Part shown: piece after piece, positions 26,560 through 35,025 of the stretch
How positions within the stretch are numbered: the stretch's first letter is position 1
How the letters are laid out: every line of letters begins with the position of its first letter
Source of the DNA: an uncultured Clostridia bacterium
GTDB taxonomy: Bacteria > Bacillota > Clostridia > Oscillospirales > Ruminococcaceae
Direction: 5' to 3'
NCBI GenBank assembly: GCA_944386805.1
Contig: CALXCO010000002.1
Coordinates: 1-64,000 of the forward strand
Length of the DNA stretch: 64,000 nucleotides
Notes under the pieces: model-generated
Told to the model about the DNA's origin: nothing
The model's database searches: none
What the model saw: only the letters and a program-made list of their open reading frames with translations
Made by a program: the position numbers and the translations under genes

Positions 26560-27340
26560 CGGCTAACACCTCCTTTGTCAATTCAGCGTAAGCCTTCGCC
26601 GCAGGACTGTTCGGTTCATACTTATATATGCTGACACCTTTCGACGCTACCTCTGCGGCTTTTACTGCCATAGGAATGGCTGAGTGATATATCTTAATCA
26701 CGCTTCCGTAGTTTTTCCTCAGTGCGTCCGCCGTGCTTTTCGCAAGGTTTGTTCGGTTATCTACAATATTCAGTAAGATACCGTCAATCTTCAGGCTTGG
26801 GTTGATATGCTGCTTAACCTTCCCGATGGTCTGCATAAGCTGTGTCATTCCTTTTGCGGGAAGATACTGAGCCTGAACGGGGATGATTACGCTGTCTGCC
26901 GCCGCTAAAGCGTTCAGAGTTACCATACCGAGGGAAGGCATACAGTCGATCAGGATATATTCGTAATCGTTCTTTACCTTATTCAGATAGGTTCTCAAAA
27001 CAGTTTCACGGCTCATAGTCGTTACAAGCATCATTTCCATTGCGGACAGTTCAAGGTTTGCGGGAAGCAAATCAACATTTTCCTCGTGATGCAGAATACC
27101 GAAATGCGGGTTTCCGTTTTCTTCACGCATTATCTCGGATAACTTAGTGGTAATGGTAGTCGGCAGACTGTCATTATCTTTCCATCCGAGGCAAGTCGTG
27201 AGGTCGCCCTGCGGATCGGCATCTACAAGGAGTACCTTTTTACCTTGCTTCGCAAGCCCTATCCCTAAATTGACCGTTGTGGTCGTTTTGCCTGTGCCGC
27301 CCTTCTGATTGCAGATAGCAATGGTTTTACAGTTTGGCAT
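26516..27340 (-). CDS. parA: ParA-type partition ATPase
   Basis: The 274-aa Walker-type ATPase has the deviant Walker A NQKGGTGKTTTTVN (residues about 11-24). It also has VLLVDADPQGDLT and YILIDCMPSLGMV. It forms a dynamic partition system with ParB. GAAAGGAGG lies before the ATG at 27340. The gene is preceded by about 380 bases of hairpin-rich non-coding DNA. Such pairs open the first operon of many clostridial ICEs. Confidence 0.93.
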   Translation of the reverse strand: MPNCKTIAICNQKGGTGKTTTTVNLGIGLAKQGKKVLLVDADPQGDLTTCLGWKDNDSLPTTITTKLSEIMREENGNPHFGILHHEENVDLLPANLELSAMEMMLVTTMSRETVLRTYLNKVKNDYEYILIDCMPSLGMVTLNALAAADSVIIPVQAQYLPAKGMTQLMQTIGKVKQHINPSLKIDGILLNIVDNRTNLAKSTADALRKNYGSVIKIYHSAIPMAVKAAEVASKGVSIYKYEPNSPAAKAYAELTKEVLADGRKKERLHSADAR

Positions 27341-27365
27341 TGGCTTTCCTCCTTTCGATAGATTT

Positions 27366-27743
27366 ATAGCCGGCTGTGTTCAGACGGCTATGTATCAACG
27401 CAGTATTTGTTTTCAACACCCCCTGCGTAAAGCTGTTGCTTTGTGTGGGAAGCACATCGGTCACGGTTTGCGAAACCGTGTCATAGGAATTTCACCTCTG
27501 CCGGGTTCTCCGCCAGCTCCGTAGAGAAGTATCATTATCATTCTGACTGTCATCGCCGTATCAGGTGCAGCCTGACACTTTTACCAGGGATTCTCGCTCG
27601 CTCCGTTTCAGAGGTCTTGGCGTACCCGATAAGGTGGCTCATCATCAGAACTAAAGTCCGATGTGCCTATATATTCAGTTGTCAAGGAACAGCGAAAGAG
27701 TTGCTCCTAATCGGAGTTAAGAAATAACCCTTTCACTTGTTCG
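27366..27743 (-). ncRNA. Candidate structured RNA / leader upstream of parA
   Basis: There is no convincing gene between 27341 and 27815. The stretch is rich in short complementary arms: ATAGCCG/CGGCTAT (27366-27372, 27385-27391), ACGCAG/CTGCGT (27398-27403, 27423-27428), AAAGC/GCTTT (27429-27442), CACGGTTT/AAACCGTG (27462-27480), TCAGG/CCTGA (27561-27575) and GAACAgcGAAAG/CTTTCacTTGTTC (27687-27698, 27730-27742). The base composition is that of a folded RNA rather than spacer. It could be a trans-acting RNA, a long parA leader or a replication origin. I recognise no known RNA family. Confidence 0.4.
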
Positions 27744-27813
27744 GACTGGGAGAGGTCAAATTATCGGGTGTTTTTGAAAAAAGTTTGAAAAAATTTTTTG
27801 AGTTGGGAAAATG

Positions 27814-27851
27814 AAAAAAGCCGCCTATCCCGAGAAAGGAATAAGCGGCTT
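27814..27851 (-). terminator. Terminator after the 58-aa gene
   Basis: On the minus strand AAGCCGC pairs with GCGGCTT, followed by a T-run (TTTTTT). It lies 42 bases downstream of the 58-aa gene's stop and separates that gene from the parA leader. Confidence 0.8.
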
Positions 27852-27892
27852 GCTTATATAGCTCTATATTTTATTTTTTGAAAAGGAAATGA

Positions 27893-28069
27893 CTACGAAA
27901 CAGTACGCACTATGAAAGCCTTTTTCTTTGCTTTCATCATCTTTAAGATGACTTCATCAACAGCGTCGGTGTATCTGCCTTGAGCCATAAGTGCGTTCTT
28001 TTTATCTATAAGCGAATGTATGATTTGAGAGCGTTCCTGCTCGGTTAGATTGATATAATACTTCTTCAT
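27893..28069 (-). CDS. 58-aa right-end ICE protein
   Basis: This is a small basic protein (MKKYYINLTEQERSQIIHSL, then IDKKNALMAQGRYTDAVDEV). The segment around YTDAVDEVILKM is shared with the 67-aa protein at 2842-3045. The ATG at 28069 is used because GGAGGG sits seven bases upstream and overlaps the earlier ATG at 28084. A strong promoter and a terminator frame it as a single-gene unit at the very end of the element. A regulator or entry-exclusion factor are both possible; there is no direct evidence for either. Confidence 0.65.
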   Translation of the reverse strand: MKKYYINLTEQERSQIIHSLIDKKNALMAQGRYTDAVDEVILKMMKAKKKAFIVRTVS

Positions 28070-28092
28070 TTGTAGTCCCTCCATTCGATTAC

Positions 28093-28121
28093 AGTATATC
28101 CATAATCGTTGCCAGCTTCAA
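28093..28121 (-). promoter_or_regulatory. Promoter of the right-end gene
   Basis: TTGAAG, 17-base spacer, TATACT on the minus strand, about 24 bases before the ATG at 28069. It starts only seven bases after the terminator that ends incoming chromosomal transcription. Confidence 0.75.
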
Positions 28122-28127
28122 ATATGC

Positions 28128-28163
28128 AAAAAAAGAACCCCGAACTATACAGTCCGAGGTTCT
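28128..28163 (-). terminator. Terminator insulating the ICE from lysS transcription
   Basis: On the minus strand AGAACC pairs with GGTTCT around a partly paired interior and is followed by TTTTTTT. It would stop transcripts entering from greA-lysS. Confidence 0.75.
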
Positions 28164-28352
28164 GTCGTAAACTTCGTTAAATGCCGAGTTTACAAGGCTT
28201 TTTTATTCAATTTACAATGTAGCCGTTACAATGAAGCCACTGGATTAACAATTTACGATTCTCGTGATTTACGACACGCATTTGTCGTAAAAGACGAGCG
28301 ATGCTCAAAAAGTCATTTGTCGTAAATCTGTCGTAACCCCCGTTTTACGACA
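28163..28352. repeat. TGTCGTAAA repeats at the ICE right end
   Basis: The 9-mer TGTCGTAA(A/C) occurs on the plus strand at 28163, 28283, 28318 and 28329, and inverted at 28268 and 28344. Two inverted pairs are formed: 28268-28291 and 28329-28352, the second followed by TTTTTTT. TGGATTAACAA also occurs twice (28231 and 28359 regions). The cluster ends about 58 bases before the lysS stop. Clustered short repeats at an element end are typical of arm sites for a tyrosine integrase or its excision factor; the attachment core itself cannot be fixed without the other end. Confidence 0.6.
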
Positions 28353-28409
28353 TTTTTTTGGATTAACAAAACGCCGCAAACGCTGTCAAAACCTGATTTT
28401 TATGGGTTT

Positions 28410-29942
28410 TTAGTCCGAGAGGGGCTTCATTGTGGGGAAGAGCAGAACGTCGCGGATAGAAGCAGAATCGGTCAGCAACATGACCAGACGGTCGACACCG
28501 AAGCCCAGACCGCCTGTCGGAGGCATACCATATTCCAGCGCAGTGACAAAATCATAGTCAACCTGTGCGCGGGTCTCAGGATCGATAGCGCGGCGCTGTT
28601 CCACCTGGCGTTCAAAACGGGCCTTCTGGTCGATCGGGTCGTTCAGCTCACTGAATGCGTTGCCGAACTCGGTCGCATTGATGAAATACTCAAAACGTTC
28701 GGTAAAAGCAGGATCAGAAGGTTTGCGCTTAGCCAGCGGGCTGATCTCAACCGGATAGTCATAGATAAAGGTCGGCTGAATCAGGTTTTCCTCGACAAAT
28801 GCGTCAAAGAACTCGGCAAGAATTGCGCCTCTGGTCGGGACTTCCGGCAGCTCAACGTGATGTTCTTTCGCACAGGCGATGGCATCCTCGTCGGTCTTCC
28901 AGTCGTTGTAATCCACGCCGGAATACTTCTTGACTGCTTCGACCATCGTCAGGCGCTCCCAGTGACCGAGGTCAATCTGGTGACCCTGATAAGGGATAAC
29001 CAGCGAACCGCAGACATTCTGAGCAACCGTCTTCATCATATCCTCAACCAGATCCATCATACCATGGAAATCGGTGTAAGCCTGATACAGTTCGACAGTG
29101 GTAAACTCCGGGTTATGTTTGGGGTCCATGCCCTCATTACGGAAGATACGGCCGACCTCATAAACCCGTTCAAAGCCGCCGACGATCAGTCTCTTCAGAT
29201 ACAGCTCGGTCTCGATACGCAGAACCATATCCATATCCAGCGTATTGTGATGGGTCAGGAACGGGCGTGCCGAAGCGCCGATCTCAAACGGAGTCAGAAT
29301 CGGGGTGTCAACCTCCAGAAATCCACGTCCGTCGAGGAATGCCCGCAGTTCCCGCATAATCAGACTGCGGCGGACAAAGGTTTCCTTGACCTCAGGGTTG
29401 ACGATCAGGTCGACATAGCGCTGACGGTAACGGGTTTCCTGGTCCTTCAGGCCATGGAATTTTTCAGGAAGGGGGAGAAGGGATTTGGAAAGCAGCTGGA
29501 TGCTGTGGGCATGGATCGAGATTTCGCCTTTCTGGGTACGGAACACCATACCTTCCACGCCGATAATATCGCCGACATCCCATTTTTTGAAGCCCTGGTA
29601 CTCTTCGGCTCCGATATCATCCCGTTTGACATAGACCTGCATCCGGTCGCTGCCGTCGCGGACGTCGCAGAAAGACGCCTTGCCCATGACACGTTTGGAC
29701 ATCATACGGCCGGCAATCCGGACCGTTTTGCCCTCCATCTCATCGAAGTTTGCACGGATATCAGCGCAATGAGCAGTTACGTCATATTTGGTGATCTCGT
29801 AAGGGTCAGCGCCTGCTTCCTGCAGTGCCGCGAGTTTTTCCCGGCGCACCCGCGCATGTTCGGAAAACTCCCGTGCTTCCTGCGCTGCGGCCTGTGCAGT
29901 CTCGGCTGCGCTTTCCGGCTGTTCTCTCAGCTCTTCACTCAT
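28410..29942 (-). CDS. lysS: Lysyl-tRNA synthetase, class II
   Basis: The 510-aa enzyme charges tRNA-Lys. An OB-fold anticodon-binding domain lies at about 70-180 (VRIAGRMMSKRVMGKASFCD). Class II motif 2 is GRIFRNEGMDPKHNPEFTTV and motif 3 is GLGFGVDRLVMLL. A 30-residue Glu/Ala-rich N-terminal extension is present. GGAATGG precedes the ATG. It is cotranscribed with greA, 26 bases upstream, a common clostridial pairing. The ICE repeats lie just beyond its stop, and the coding sequence is intact. Confidence 0.96.
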   Translation of the reverse strand: MSEELREQPESAAETAQAAAQEAREFSEHARVRREKLAALQEAGADPYEITKYDVTAHCADIRANFDEMEGKTVRIAGRMMSKRVMGKASFCDVRDGSDRMQVYVKRDDIGAEEYQGFKKWDVGDIIGVEGMVFRTQKGEISIHAHSIQLLSKSLLPLPEKFHGLKDQETRYRQRYVDLIVNPEVKETFVRRSLIMRELRAFLDGRGFLEVDTPILTPFEIGASARPFLTHHNTLDMDMVLRIETELYLKRLIVGGFERVYEVGRIFRNEGMDPKHNPEFTTVELYQAYTDFHGMMDLVEDMMKTVAQNVCGSLVIPYQGHQIDLGHWERLTMVEAVKKYSGVDYNDWKTDEDAIACAKEHHVELPEVPTRGAILAEFFDAFVEENLIQPTFIYDYPVEISPLAKRKPSDPAFTERFEYFINATEFGNAFSELNDPIDQKARFERQVEQRRAIDPETRAQVDYDFVTALEYGMPPTGGLGFGVDRLVMLLTDSASIRDVLLFPTMKPLSD

Positions 29943-29968
29943 CTATATTCCATTCCTTTCGTACTATC

Positions 29969-30451
29969 TCAGATATTGATTTCGCGAATCTCAAGGGTAA
30001 AGACCTTACCGTTCGGGGTATTGACCTCGACAACGTCGCCGACCTTGGCGCCGGAGAGAGCCTTACCGATCGGAGATTCGTCGGAGACCTTGAGTTCGAG
30101 CGGCTCGACCTCAGCAGAGCCGACGATGGTATAGGTCTGTTCTTCGTCCAGCAGCGAGTTAAAGACGCGGACCTTAGAGCCCATATGGACCTTTTCATTG
30201 GTCATCTCGCTTGCTTCGATGACACGGGCATTTTTAATGGTCAGTTCCAGTTCAAGAATGCGCGCTTCGTTCATTGCCTGGGCGTTTTTGGCCTCATCAT
30301 ATTCGCTGTTCTCGGACAGGTCACCAAAAGAACGGGCAATTTTCAGCTGTTCGGAGATTTCTTTACGTTTGACAAGTTTTAAGTTATCCAGCTCGTCCTG
30401 GAGTTTCTGAAGACCTTCGGAGGTCAGAACGATTTCTTTTGCGTTTTTCAT
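29969..30451 (-). CDS. greA: Transcription elongation factor GreA
   Basis: The 160-aa protein has an N-terminal coiled coil (LTSEGLQKLQDELDNLKLVK) whose tip acidic residues reach the RNA polymerase active site (GDLSENSEYDEAKNAQ). A C-terminal FKBP-like domain follows (SPIGKALSGAKVGDVVEVNT). It rescues backtracked polymerase by stimulating transcript cleavage. Its length is normal once the start is placed at 30451, where AAAGGAATG lies upstream. It is driven by the consensus promoter at 30534-30562 and followed by lysS. Confidence 0.95.
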   Translation of the reverse strand: MKNAKEIVLTSEGLQKLQDELDNLKLVKRKEISEQLKIARSFGDLSENSEYDEAKNAQAMNEARILELELTIKNARVIEASEMTNEKVHMGSKVRVFNSLLDEEQTYTIVGSAEVEPLELKVSDESPIGKALSGAKVGDVVEVNTPNGKVFTLEIREINI

Positions 30452-30533
30452 ATCGGTTGCATTCCTTTCCACGGGCCAAAAACACCCGAAAATACGGGCA
30501 TTGCCTGCCCGTTCGCATATAGATACAAATTAA

Positions 30534-30562
30534 ATTATACCGGTTTGCACTCCTTTTGTCAA
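30534..30562 (-). promoter_or_regulatory. Consensus promoter of greA-lysS
   Basis: TTGACA, 17-base spacer, TATAAT on the minus strand: a perfect consensus. The 80-base leader contains a small hairpin (CCCG/CGGG near 30485-30498) followed by TGTTTTT, a possible weak attenuator. Confidence 0.9.
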
Positions 30563-30684
30563 GCCAAAAAAAGCCGCCCGATTTGACGGGAAAAAGGCAA
30601 AAATGCTGTCTTGGGGACAGACGTAAAAAAGATAGCCGGAGACTAAATACACATAAAAAGTATCTGCATGATATAGATTCGTAT

Positions 30685-30712
30685 AAAAAAGGAGACCCCA
30701 TACAGGGTCTCC
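30685..30712 (-). terminator. Terminator of the transketolase operon
   Basis: On the minus strand GGAGACCC and GGGTCTCC pair around a six-base loop, followed by TTTTTT. It lies 21 bases after the transketolase stop. Confidence 0.92.
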
Positions 30713-30732
30713 CAAAGAAAAGTATTTTCCGA

Positions 30733-31677
30733 TTATTTGCCGACAACTTCTTTGACCGTCTTGACGATGTTTTCAGAAGACAGGCCATAGAGTTTCAGCA
30801 GGTCTACTGCCGGGCCGGACTGGCCGAACTCGTCGTTTACGCCGATCTTCTTGACCAGGCAGGGGCATTTTTCAGCGCAGACATCCGCAACTGCACTGCC
30901 CAGACCGCCGATAATCGAGTGTTCCTCAACGGTAACAATCTTACCGGTTTCAGCAGCTGCCTTGACGATCAGTTCTTCATCCAGCGGCTTAATGGTATGG
31001 ATGTTGATAACTCTTGCGTCGATACCCTCAGCAGCCAGCTGCTCAGCAGCGACAATCGCTTCGTTGACCATCAGTCCGGTTGCGACAATGGTGACATCCT
31101 TGCCGTCGCGCAGGGTGATACCCTTGCCGATCTCAAAGTGATAGGTCGCAGGGTCATTAAATACCGGCACAGCCAGACGGCCAAAGCGCAGGTAAACCGG
31201 TCCATCATGTTCGATCGCAGCTGCAACAGCAGCTTTTGCTTCGACATCGTCCGAAGGAACGATAACCGTCATGCCGGGGATGGTCCGCATCAGCGCGATA
31301 TCTTCGCAGCACTGATGGGTTGCGCCGTCCTCACCGACCGAGATACCGGCATGGGTTGCGCCGATCTTGACCGGCAGGCCAGGGTAACCAATCGAGTTAC
31401 GGACAACTTCAAATGCGCGTCCGGCAGCAAACATCGCAAAAGAAGAGGCAAAAACCGTCATGCCGGCAGCTGCCAGACCAGCTGCCACACCCATCATGTT
31501 TGCTTCTGCGATACCGCAGTCAAAGAAGCGGTCAGGATATGCTTTTTTAAAGATACCGGTCTTGGTAGCAGCGGCGAGGTCTGCGTCCAGAACGACCAGA
31601 TTCGGATATTTAGGTGCCAGTTCCTTAAGGGCATTGCCGTAGGATTCTCTGGTTGCAATCTTTTTCACGTCAGCCAT
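30733..31677 (-). CDS. Transketolase, C-terminal subunit
   Basis: The 314-aa protein carries the pyrimidine-binding and C-terminal domains of transketolase (FFDCGIAEANMMGVAAGLAA, ASSFAMFAAGRAFEVVRNSI, THAGISVGEDGATHQCCEDI). With the N-terminal subunit encoded 22 bases upstream it forms the thiamine-diphosphate enzyme of the non-oxidative pentose phosphate pathway. The catalytic Glu that activates the cofactor lies in GIAEANM. Split transketolases are usual in Clostridia. AAGGAG precedes the ATG at 31677. Confidence 0.93.
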   Translation of the reverse strand: MADVKKIATRESYGNALKELAPKYPNLVVLDADLAAATKTGIFKKAYPDRFFDCGIAEANMMGVAAGLAAAGMTVFASSFAMFAAGRAFEVVRNSIGYPGLPVKIGATHAGISVGEDGATHQCCEDIALMRTIPGMTVIVPSDDVEAKAAVAAAIEHDGPVYLRFGRLAVPVFNDPATYHFEIGKGITLRDGKDVTIVATGLMVNEAIVAAEQLAAEGIDARVINIHTIKPLDEELIVKAAAETGKIVTVEEHSIIGGLGSAVADVCAEKCPCLVKKIGVNDEFGQSGPAVDLLKLYGLSSENIVKTVKEVVGK

Positions 31678-31699
31678 GATTAAGCTCCTTCCTTTCTTC

Positions 31700-32539
31700 T
31701 CAGTCCAGCGCCGCCAGAGCTGCATTCAGCTCAGCCTTAGCCTGCTCATACTGTTCAGCATTGGGGGCGGTGCCATGCCAGGACACCTGATTTTCCATGA
31801 AGGAAACGCCTTTACCCTTGATGGATTTCTGGATAATGGCGGTCGGTTTGCCCTTTACTTCACGCGCTGCCTTGAAAGCAGCCTCGATCTGATCAAAATC
31901 ATGGGCGTCGATTGCGATGACATTCCATCCGAATGCGACGAATTTATCGGTAATCGGATAAGAGGACATGACCTCGGTGATCGGGCCATCGATCTGAAGG
32001 TTGTTGTTGTCGATGACAGCGACCAGATTGTCCAGCTTGTAGTGTGCAGCAAACATAGCTGCTTCCCATACCTGGCCTTCTTCGATCTCACCGTCGCCGA
32101 GGATGGTATAGACACGAGAATCCTCTTTTTTCAGCTTAGCTGCAAGTGCCATGCCGCAAGCGGCCGAGATACCCTGACCCAACGAACCGGTCGACATTTC
32201 GACACCGGGGGTATCGTTCATATTCGGATGTCCCTGCAGTCTGGAACCGATATGACGCAGGGTTGCAAGCTCTTCGACAGGGAAATATCCACGTTCAGCA
32301 AGAGCTGCATACAGTGCCGGTGCAGAATGTCCTTTGGACAGCACCAGGCGGTCGCGTCCCTCCATTTTAGGATTGGCAGGATCAATATTCATTTCCTTCC
32401 AGTAAAGATAAGCCAGCGTATCGGCAATCGAGAGAGAACCACCCGGATGTCCGGATTTTGCGTGAAAGGTTCCTTCGATGATACCAAGACGGATACGGGT
32501 CGCGATTTTCTGGAGATTCAGTTTCTCTGCGCGTTCCAT
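31700..32539 (-). CDS. Transketolase, N-terminal subunit
   Basis: The 279-aa thiamine-diphosphate-binding subunit contains HAKSGHPGGSLSIADTL, LSKGHSAPALYAAL and GSLGQGISAACGMAL. The cofactor/Mg motif is GDGEIEEGQVWEAA followed by VIDNNNLQIDG. It pairs with the C-terminal subunit immediately downstream. The start at 32539 is preferred over 32551, because the earlier ATG overlaps the ribosome site AAAGGAATG. Confidence 0.93.
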   Translation of the reverse strand: MERAEKLNLQKIATRIRLGIIEGTFHAKSGHPGGSLSIADTLAYLYWKEMNIDPANPKMEGRDRLVLSKGHSAPALYAALAERGYFPVEELATLRHIGSRLQGHPNMNDTPGVEMSTGSLGQGISAACGMALAAKLKKEDSRVYTILGDGEIEEGQVWEAAMFAAHYKLDNLVAVIDNNNLQIDGPITEVMSSYPITDKFVAFGWNVIAIDAHDFDQIEAAFKAAREVKGKPTAIIQKSIKGKGVSFMENQVSWHGTAPNAEQYEQAKAELNAALAALD

Positions 32540-32569
32540 AAAAATGATCATTCCTTTCTGTTGGTGCCT

Positions 32570-34417
32570 TCAGAATATGGACTGTTTATGCTCGATGATA
32601 TAGTCGATTGCCTCGGCGACCGCACCAGCGGTATTGTCCGCCTGGGTGGTCAGATCGGCGAGTTGCTGTATCTGCGGGGGAGCGTTCACGGGCACAACCG
32701 AAAAACCTGCCCAACTGAGCATTTCGCGGTCATTCTCGTAGTCTCCCATCGCAACAACTCTGCTGCGCGGGACCCCCAGCATGTCGGCAAGACGTGCAAC
32801 ACCGCTGCCCTTGCCGCCCGATGCAGGCAACACCTCATAAAGCATTCGGTCACTCCTCACTAATTGTACACCATCCACCGGGTGTTTGTCCAGATACTTT
32901 ATCAAATCTTCCATATATTTTTCATCACAGACAAACATGAACTTTACCCATGGCAGATGTTCGATTGCGGAAAAGGTTGTTTTTTCATGTGGAATCAGAT
33001 GACGTTCCACCAGATGCCACTGCATATAGGGATGCCAGTTGAGCAGGTAGATCATATCCGGTGCAAAAATTTCGATTCCCGGCACACCGCCCGGTGCATC
33101 CTGAAAGTCTTTCATTACCTGCAAGGCAAGCTTTTTGGCTTCCAGCGGAATTTCGGTATACCATAACGGACGTTTGTCTACCGGGTCGTAGATCATGCCG
33201 CCGTTAAACAGCACACAAGGGGTTGTAATCCCCAGCTTGCTGATAAATTCCTCGACCATCGGAACCGGCCGGCCTGTTGCAAGCGCAAACTGACCACCTG
33301 CGGCGGTGAATCGCTTAACCGCTTCGATGTTAGCCGGTGGGATCGAATCGTCATGGCAGATCAGCGTTCCGTCACAGTCGCATGCCATCAAAATGCCCTG
33401 CATCAAACCGGAGGTAATCTTTTTCCCACGGCGGAGTTTTTCCAGAAACCGGGTAAAGTATGCAGGCAGCTCAGAATCCAGTTCCAGACGCTTGCCGGTT
33501 ACCGGGTGAACAAATCCGATGTTCTTGGCGTGAAGGCACTGCCCTCCCAATTCGGTAATCACCTTTTGCGGCCCATACAGCGGGTCACCTGCGACCGGAT
33601 GTCCGATAGCAGCCATCTGGACACGAATCTGATGGGTGCGACCGGTCTCCAGCGTCAGCCGGACATGGGTAAACCCTTCAAACCGTTCGAGGACTTCATA
33701 ATGGGTAACCGCTTCTCTTGCGTCGGGTGCCAGCGGGGAAACAACCGCCATTTTCTTGCGGTCGGCGCTGCTTCTTCCGAGGTAATTCCGCAGTGTCCCC
33801 CGTTCCTCTTTAATATTCCCGTAAACCACCGCCTCATACTGACGGGTAAAGGAATGTTCCCGAATCTGGTCAGCCAGTCCGATATGTGCCCGGTCAGATT
33901 TTGCGACAATCAGCAGCCCGGAGGTATCCTTGTCAATCCGGTGGACAATTCCAGGCCGCGCTACCCCGCCAATTCCCGACAGCGAATCACCGCAATGATA
34001 CAGCAGCGCATGAACCAGTGTCCCGGTATAATTGCCGGGTGCCGGATGCACAACCATTCCTTTTGGCTTATTGACCACCAGCAGGTCGTCATCCTCGTAC
34101 ACAATCTCCAGAGGGATATTTTCCGGAACCAGTTCCATTGCAGCAGGAGCCGGGATATTGACCTGCACCTGCATACCGGCGGTCAGACGAGCATTCTTAT
34201 CCTTTTTGACCGATGCCCTGCCATCCAGCTGCACATTTCCGTCCTCAATCAGCTTCTGTACAAAAGAGCGTGTCCGCCCATCCAATTGTTCGCAAAGCCA
34301 GACATCCAGCCGTTTCCCCGCATCTGTTTCCGAAACGGTCATACAAACGGTTCCGTCCGCCTGTTCAGGCTCTTCTGTCAGCAGTTCAGTATCTTGATAG
34401 ATCATGCTGTTTTCCAT
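32570..34417 (-). CDS. RluD-family pseudouridine synthase fused to Cof-type HAD phosphatase
   Basis: This 615-aa fusion has an S4 RNA-binding domain at about 27-90 (KRLDVWLCEQLDGRTRSFVQ). The RluA/RluD catalytic domain ends near 330 and includes GIVHRIDKDTSGLLIV with the catalytic Asp near residue 162. From about 340 a complete HAD hydrolase follows, with ACDCDGTLI, ATGRPVPMV, KGSGVARLADMLG and GDYENDREML. The joint (FLEKLRRGKKITSGLMQGIL) has no stop and no ribosome site, so one polypeptide is made. The first half would modify 23S rRNA uridines; the second would dephosphorylate a small metabolite. It follows lspA by 13 bases. Confidence 0.88.
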   Translation of the reverse strand: MENSMIYQDTELLTEEPEQADGTVCMTVSETDAGKRLDVWLCEQLDGRTRSFVQKLIEDGNVQLDGRASVKKDKNARLTAGMQVQVNIPAPAAMELVPENIPLEIVYEDDDLLVVNKPKGMVVHPAPGNYTGTLVHALLYHCGDSLSGIGGVARPGIVHRIDKDTSGLLIVAKSDRAHIGLADQIREHSFTRQYEAVVYGNIKEERGTLRNYLGRSSADRKKMAVVSPLAPDAREAVTHYEVLERFEGFTHVRLTLETGRTHQIRVQMAAIGHPVAGDPLYGPQKVITELGGQCLHAKNIGFVHPVTGKRLELDSELPAYFTRFLEKLRRGKKITSGLMQGILMACDCDGTLICHDDSIPPANIEAVKRFTAAGGQFALATGRPVPMVEEFISKLGITTPCVLFNGGMIYDPVDKRPLWYTEIPLEAKKLALQVMKDFQDAPGGVPGIEIFAPDMIYLLNWHPYMQWHLVERHLIPHEKTTFSAIEHLPWVKFMFVCDEKYMEDLIKYLDKHPVDGVQLVRSDRMLYEVLPASGGKGSGVARLADMLGVPRSRVVAMGDYENDREMLSWAGFSVVPVNAPPQIQQLADLTTQADNTAGAVAEAIDYIIEHKQSIF

Positions 34418-34430
34418 AATCGCCAGCCTT

Positions 34431-34925
34431 TCACTGCTTTTTAGCTTTTGCTGCCTGCTCCGGATTCTTTCCCTCGCGCAGCATCTCGACAAACAGGACC
34501 ACCAACAGCACCGCCGTTCCGCAGGTCACGCAGATATCGGCAAAATTGAAAACCGCAAAATTGATAATCCGAAAATCAATATAATCGATGACATAACCCC
34601 GGTAAACCCGGTCGATCAGGTTGCCGACACCGCCGCCGATAATCACAGCGGTTGTAAAAAGGGTTGCAGGCTTGCGGATTTTGCCCATCATAATCCCGGC
34701 GATCAGCACCAGCAGCACCAGTGCCGTCACCCAGATGAGCAGCCATTTCTGCCCCTGCATCATACCAAAAGCCATTCCCCTGTTTTCCACATAGGTCAGG
34801 TGCAGCACGCCGTCCAGCAGCGAAATATCCCCAATCGGTGCAAGACGTGCCTTGACCAGCAGCTTAATCAGCTGATCGGCGACCGCCAGCACAGCCGACA
34901 GCAGCAACGCAAGATAGGGTACCAT
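34431..34925 (-). CDS. lspA: Lipoprotein signal peptidase (signal peptidase II)
   Basis: The 164-aa integral membrane aspartyl protease has four hydrophobic segments. Its conserved motifs are DQLIKLLV, ENRGMAFGMM, GGGVGNLIDRVYRGYVIDYI and FAVFNFADICVTCG. The two catalytic Asp residues are in NLIDR and FNFADI. It removes signal peptides of lipoproteins after diacylglyceryl transfer. It lies between ileS and the RluD fusion, as in many Firmicutes. GGGAGG precedes the start. Confidence 0.95.
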   Translation of the reverse strand: MVPYLALLLSAVLAVADQLIKLLVKARLAPIGDISLLDGVLHLTYVENRGMAFGMMQGQKWLLIWVTALVLLVLIAGIMMGKIRKPATLFTTAVIIGGGVGNLIDRVYRGYVIDYIDFRIINFAVFNFADICVTCGTAVLLVVLFVEMLREGKNPEQAAKAKKQ

Positions 34926-34955
34926 ACTTTTTTATTCCTCCCAGAGATAAAACCA

Positions 34956-35001
34956 GCGCCCTGCCCCATCTGAGCTTAACCGTTCAGCCGGGACAGGGCG
35001 C
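34956..35001 (-). terminator. Long hairpin between ileS and lspA
   Basis: GCGCCCTG/CAGGGCGC outer arms, with CCC/GGG and an inner CTGA/TCAG, form a long stem. On the minus strand GGTTTTATC follows, a weak U-run, so it is probably a partial terminator or processing site separating ileS from lspA. Confidence 0.6.
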
Positions 35002-35025
35002 AAATGTTTCGTTCAGTTATAAAGA

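Noticed and set aside
27443..27727. 94-aa plus-strand frame in the parA leader
   Set aside because: It has no ribosome site, runs against the direction of every ICE gene and overlaps the hairpin arms.
28163..28352. Possible CRISPR-like array
   Set aside because: The repeats are only nine bases, irregularly spaced and in both orientations, with no cas genes.
28857..30134. 425-aa plus-strand frame
   Set aside because: Antisense to lysS and greA, both certain.
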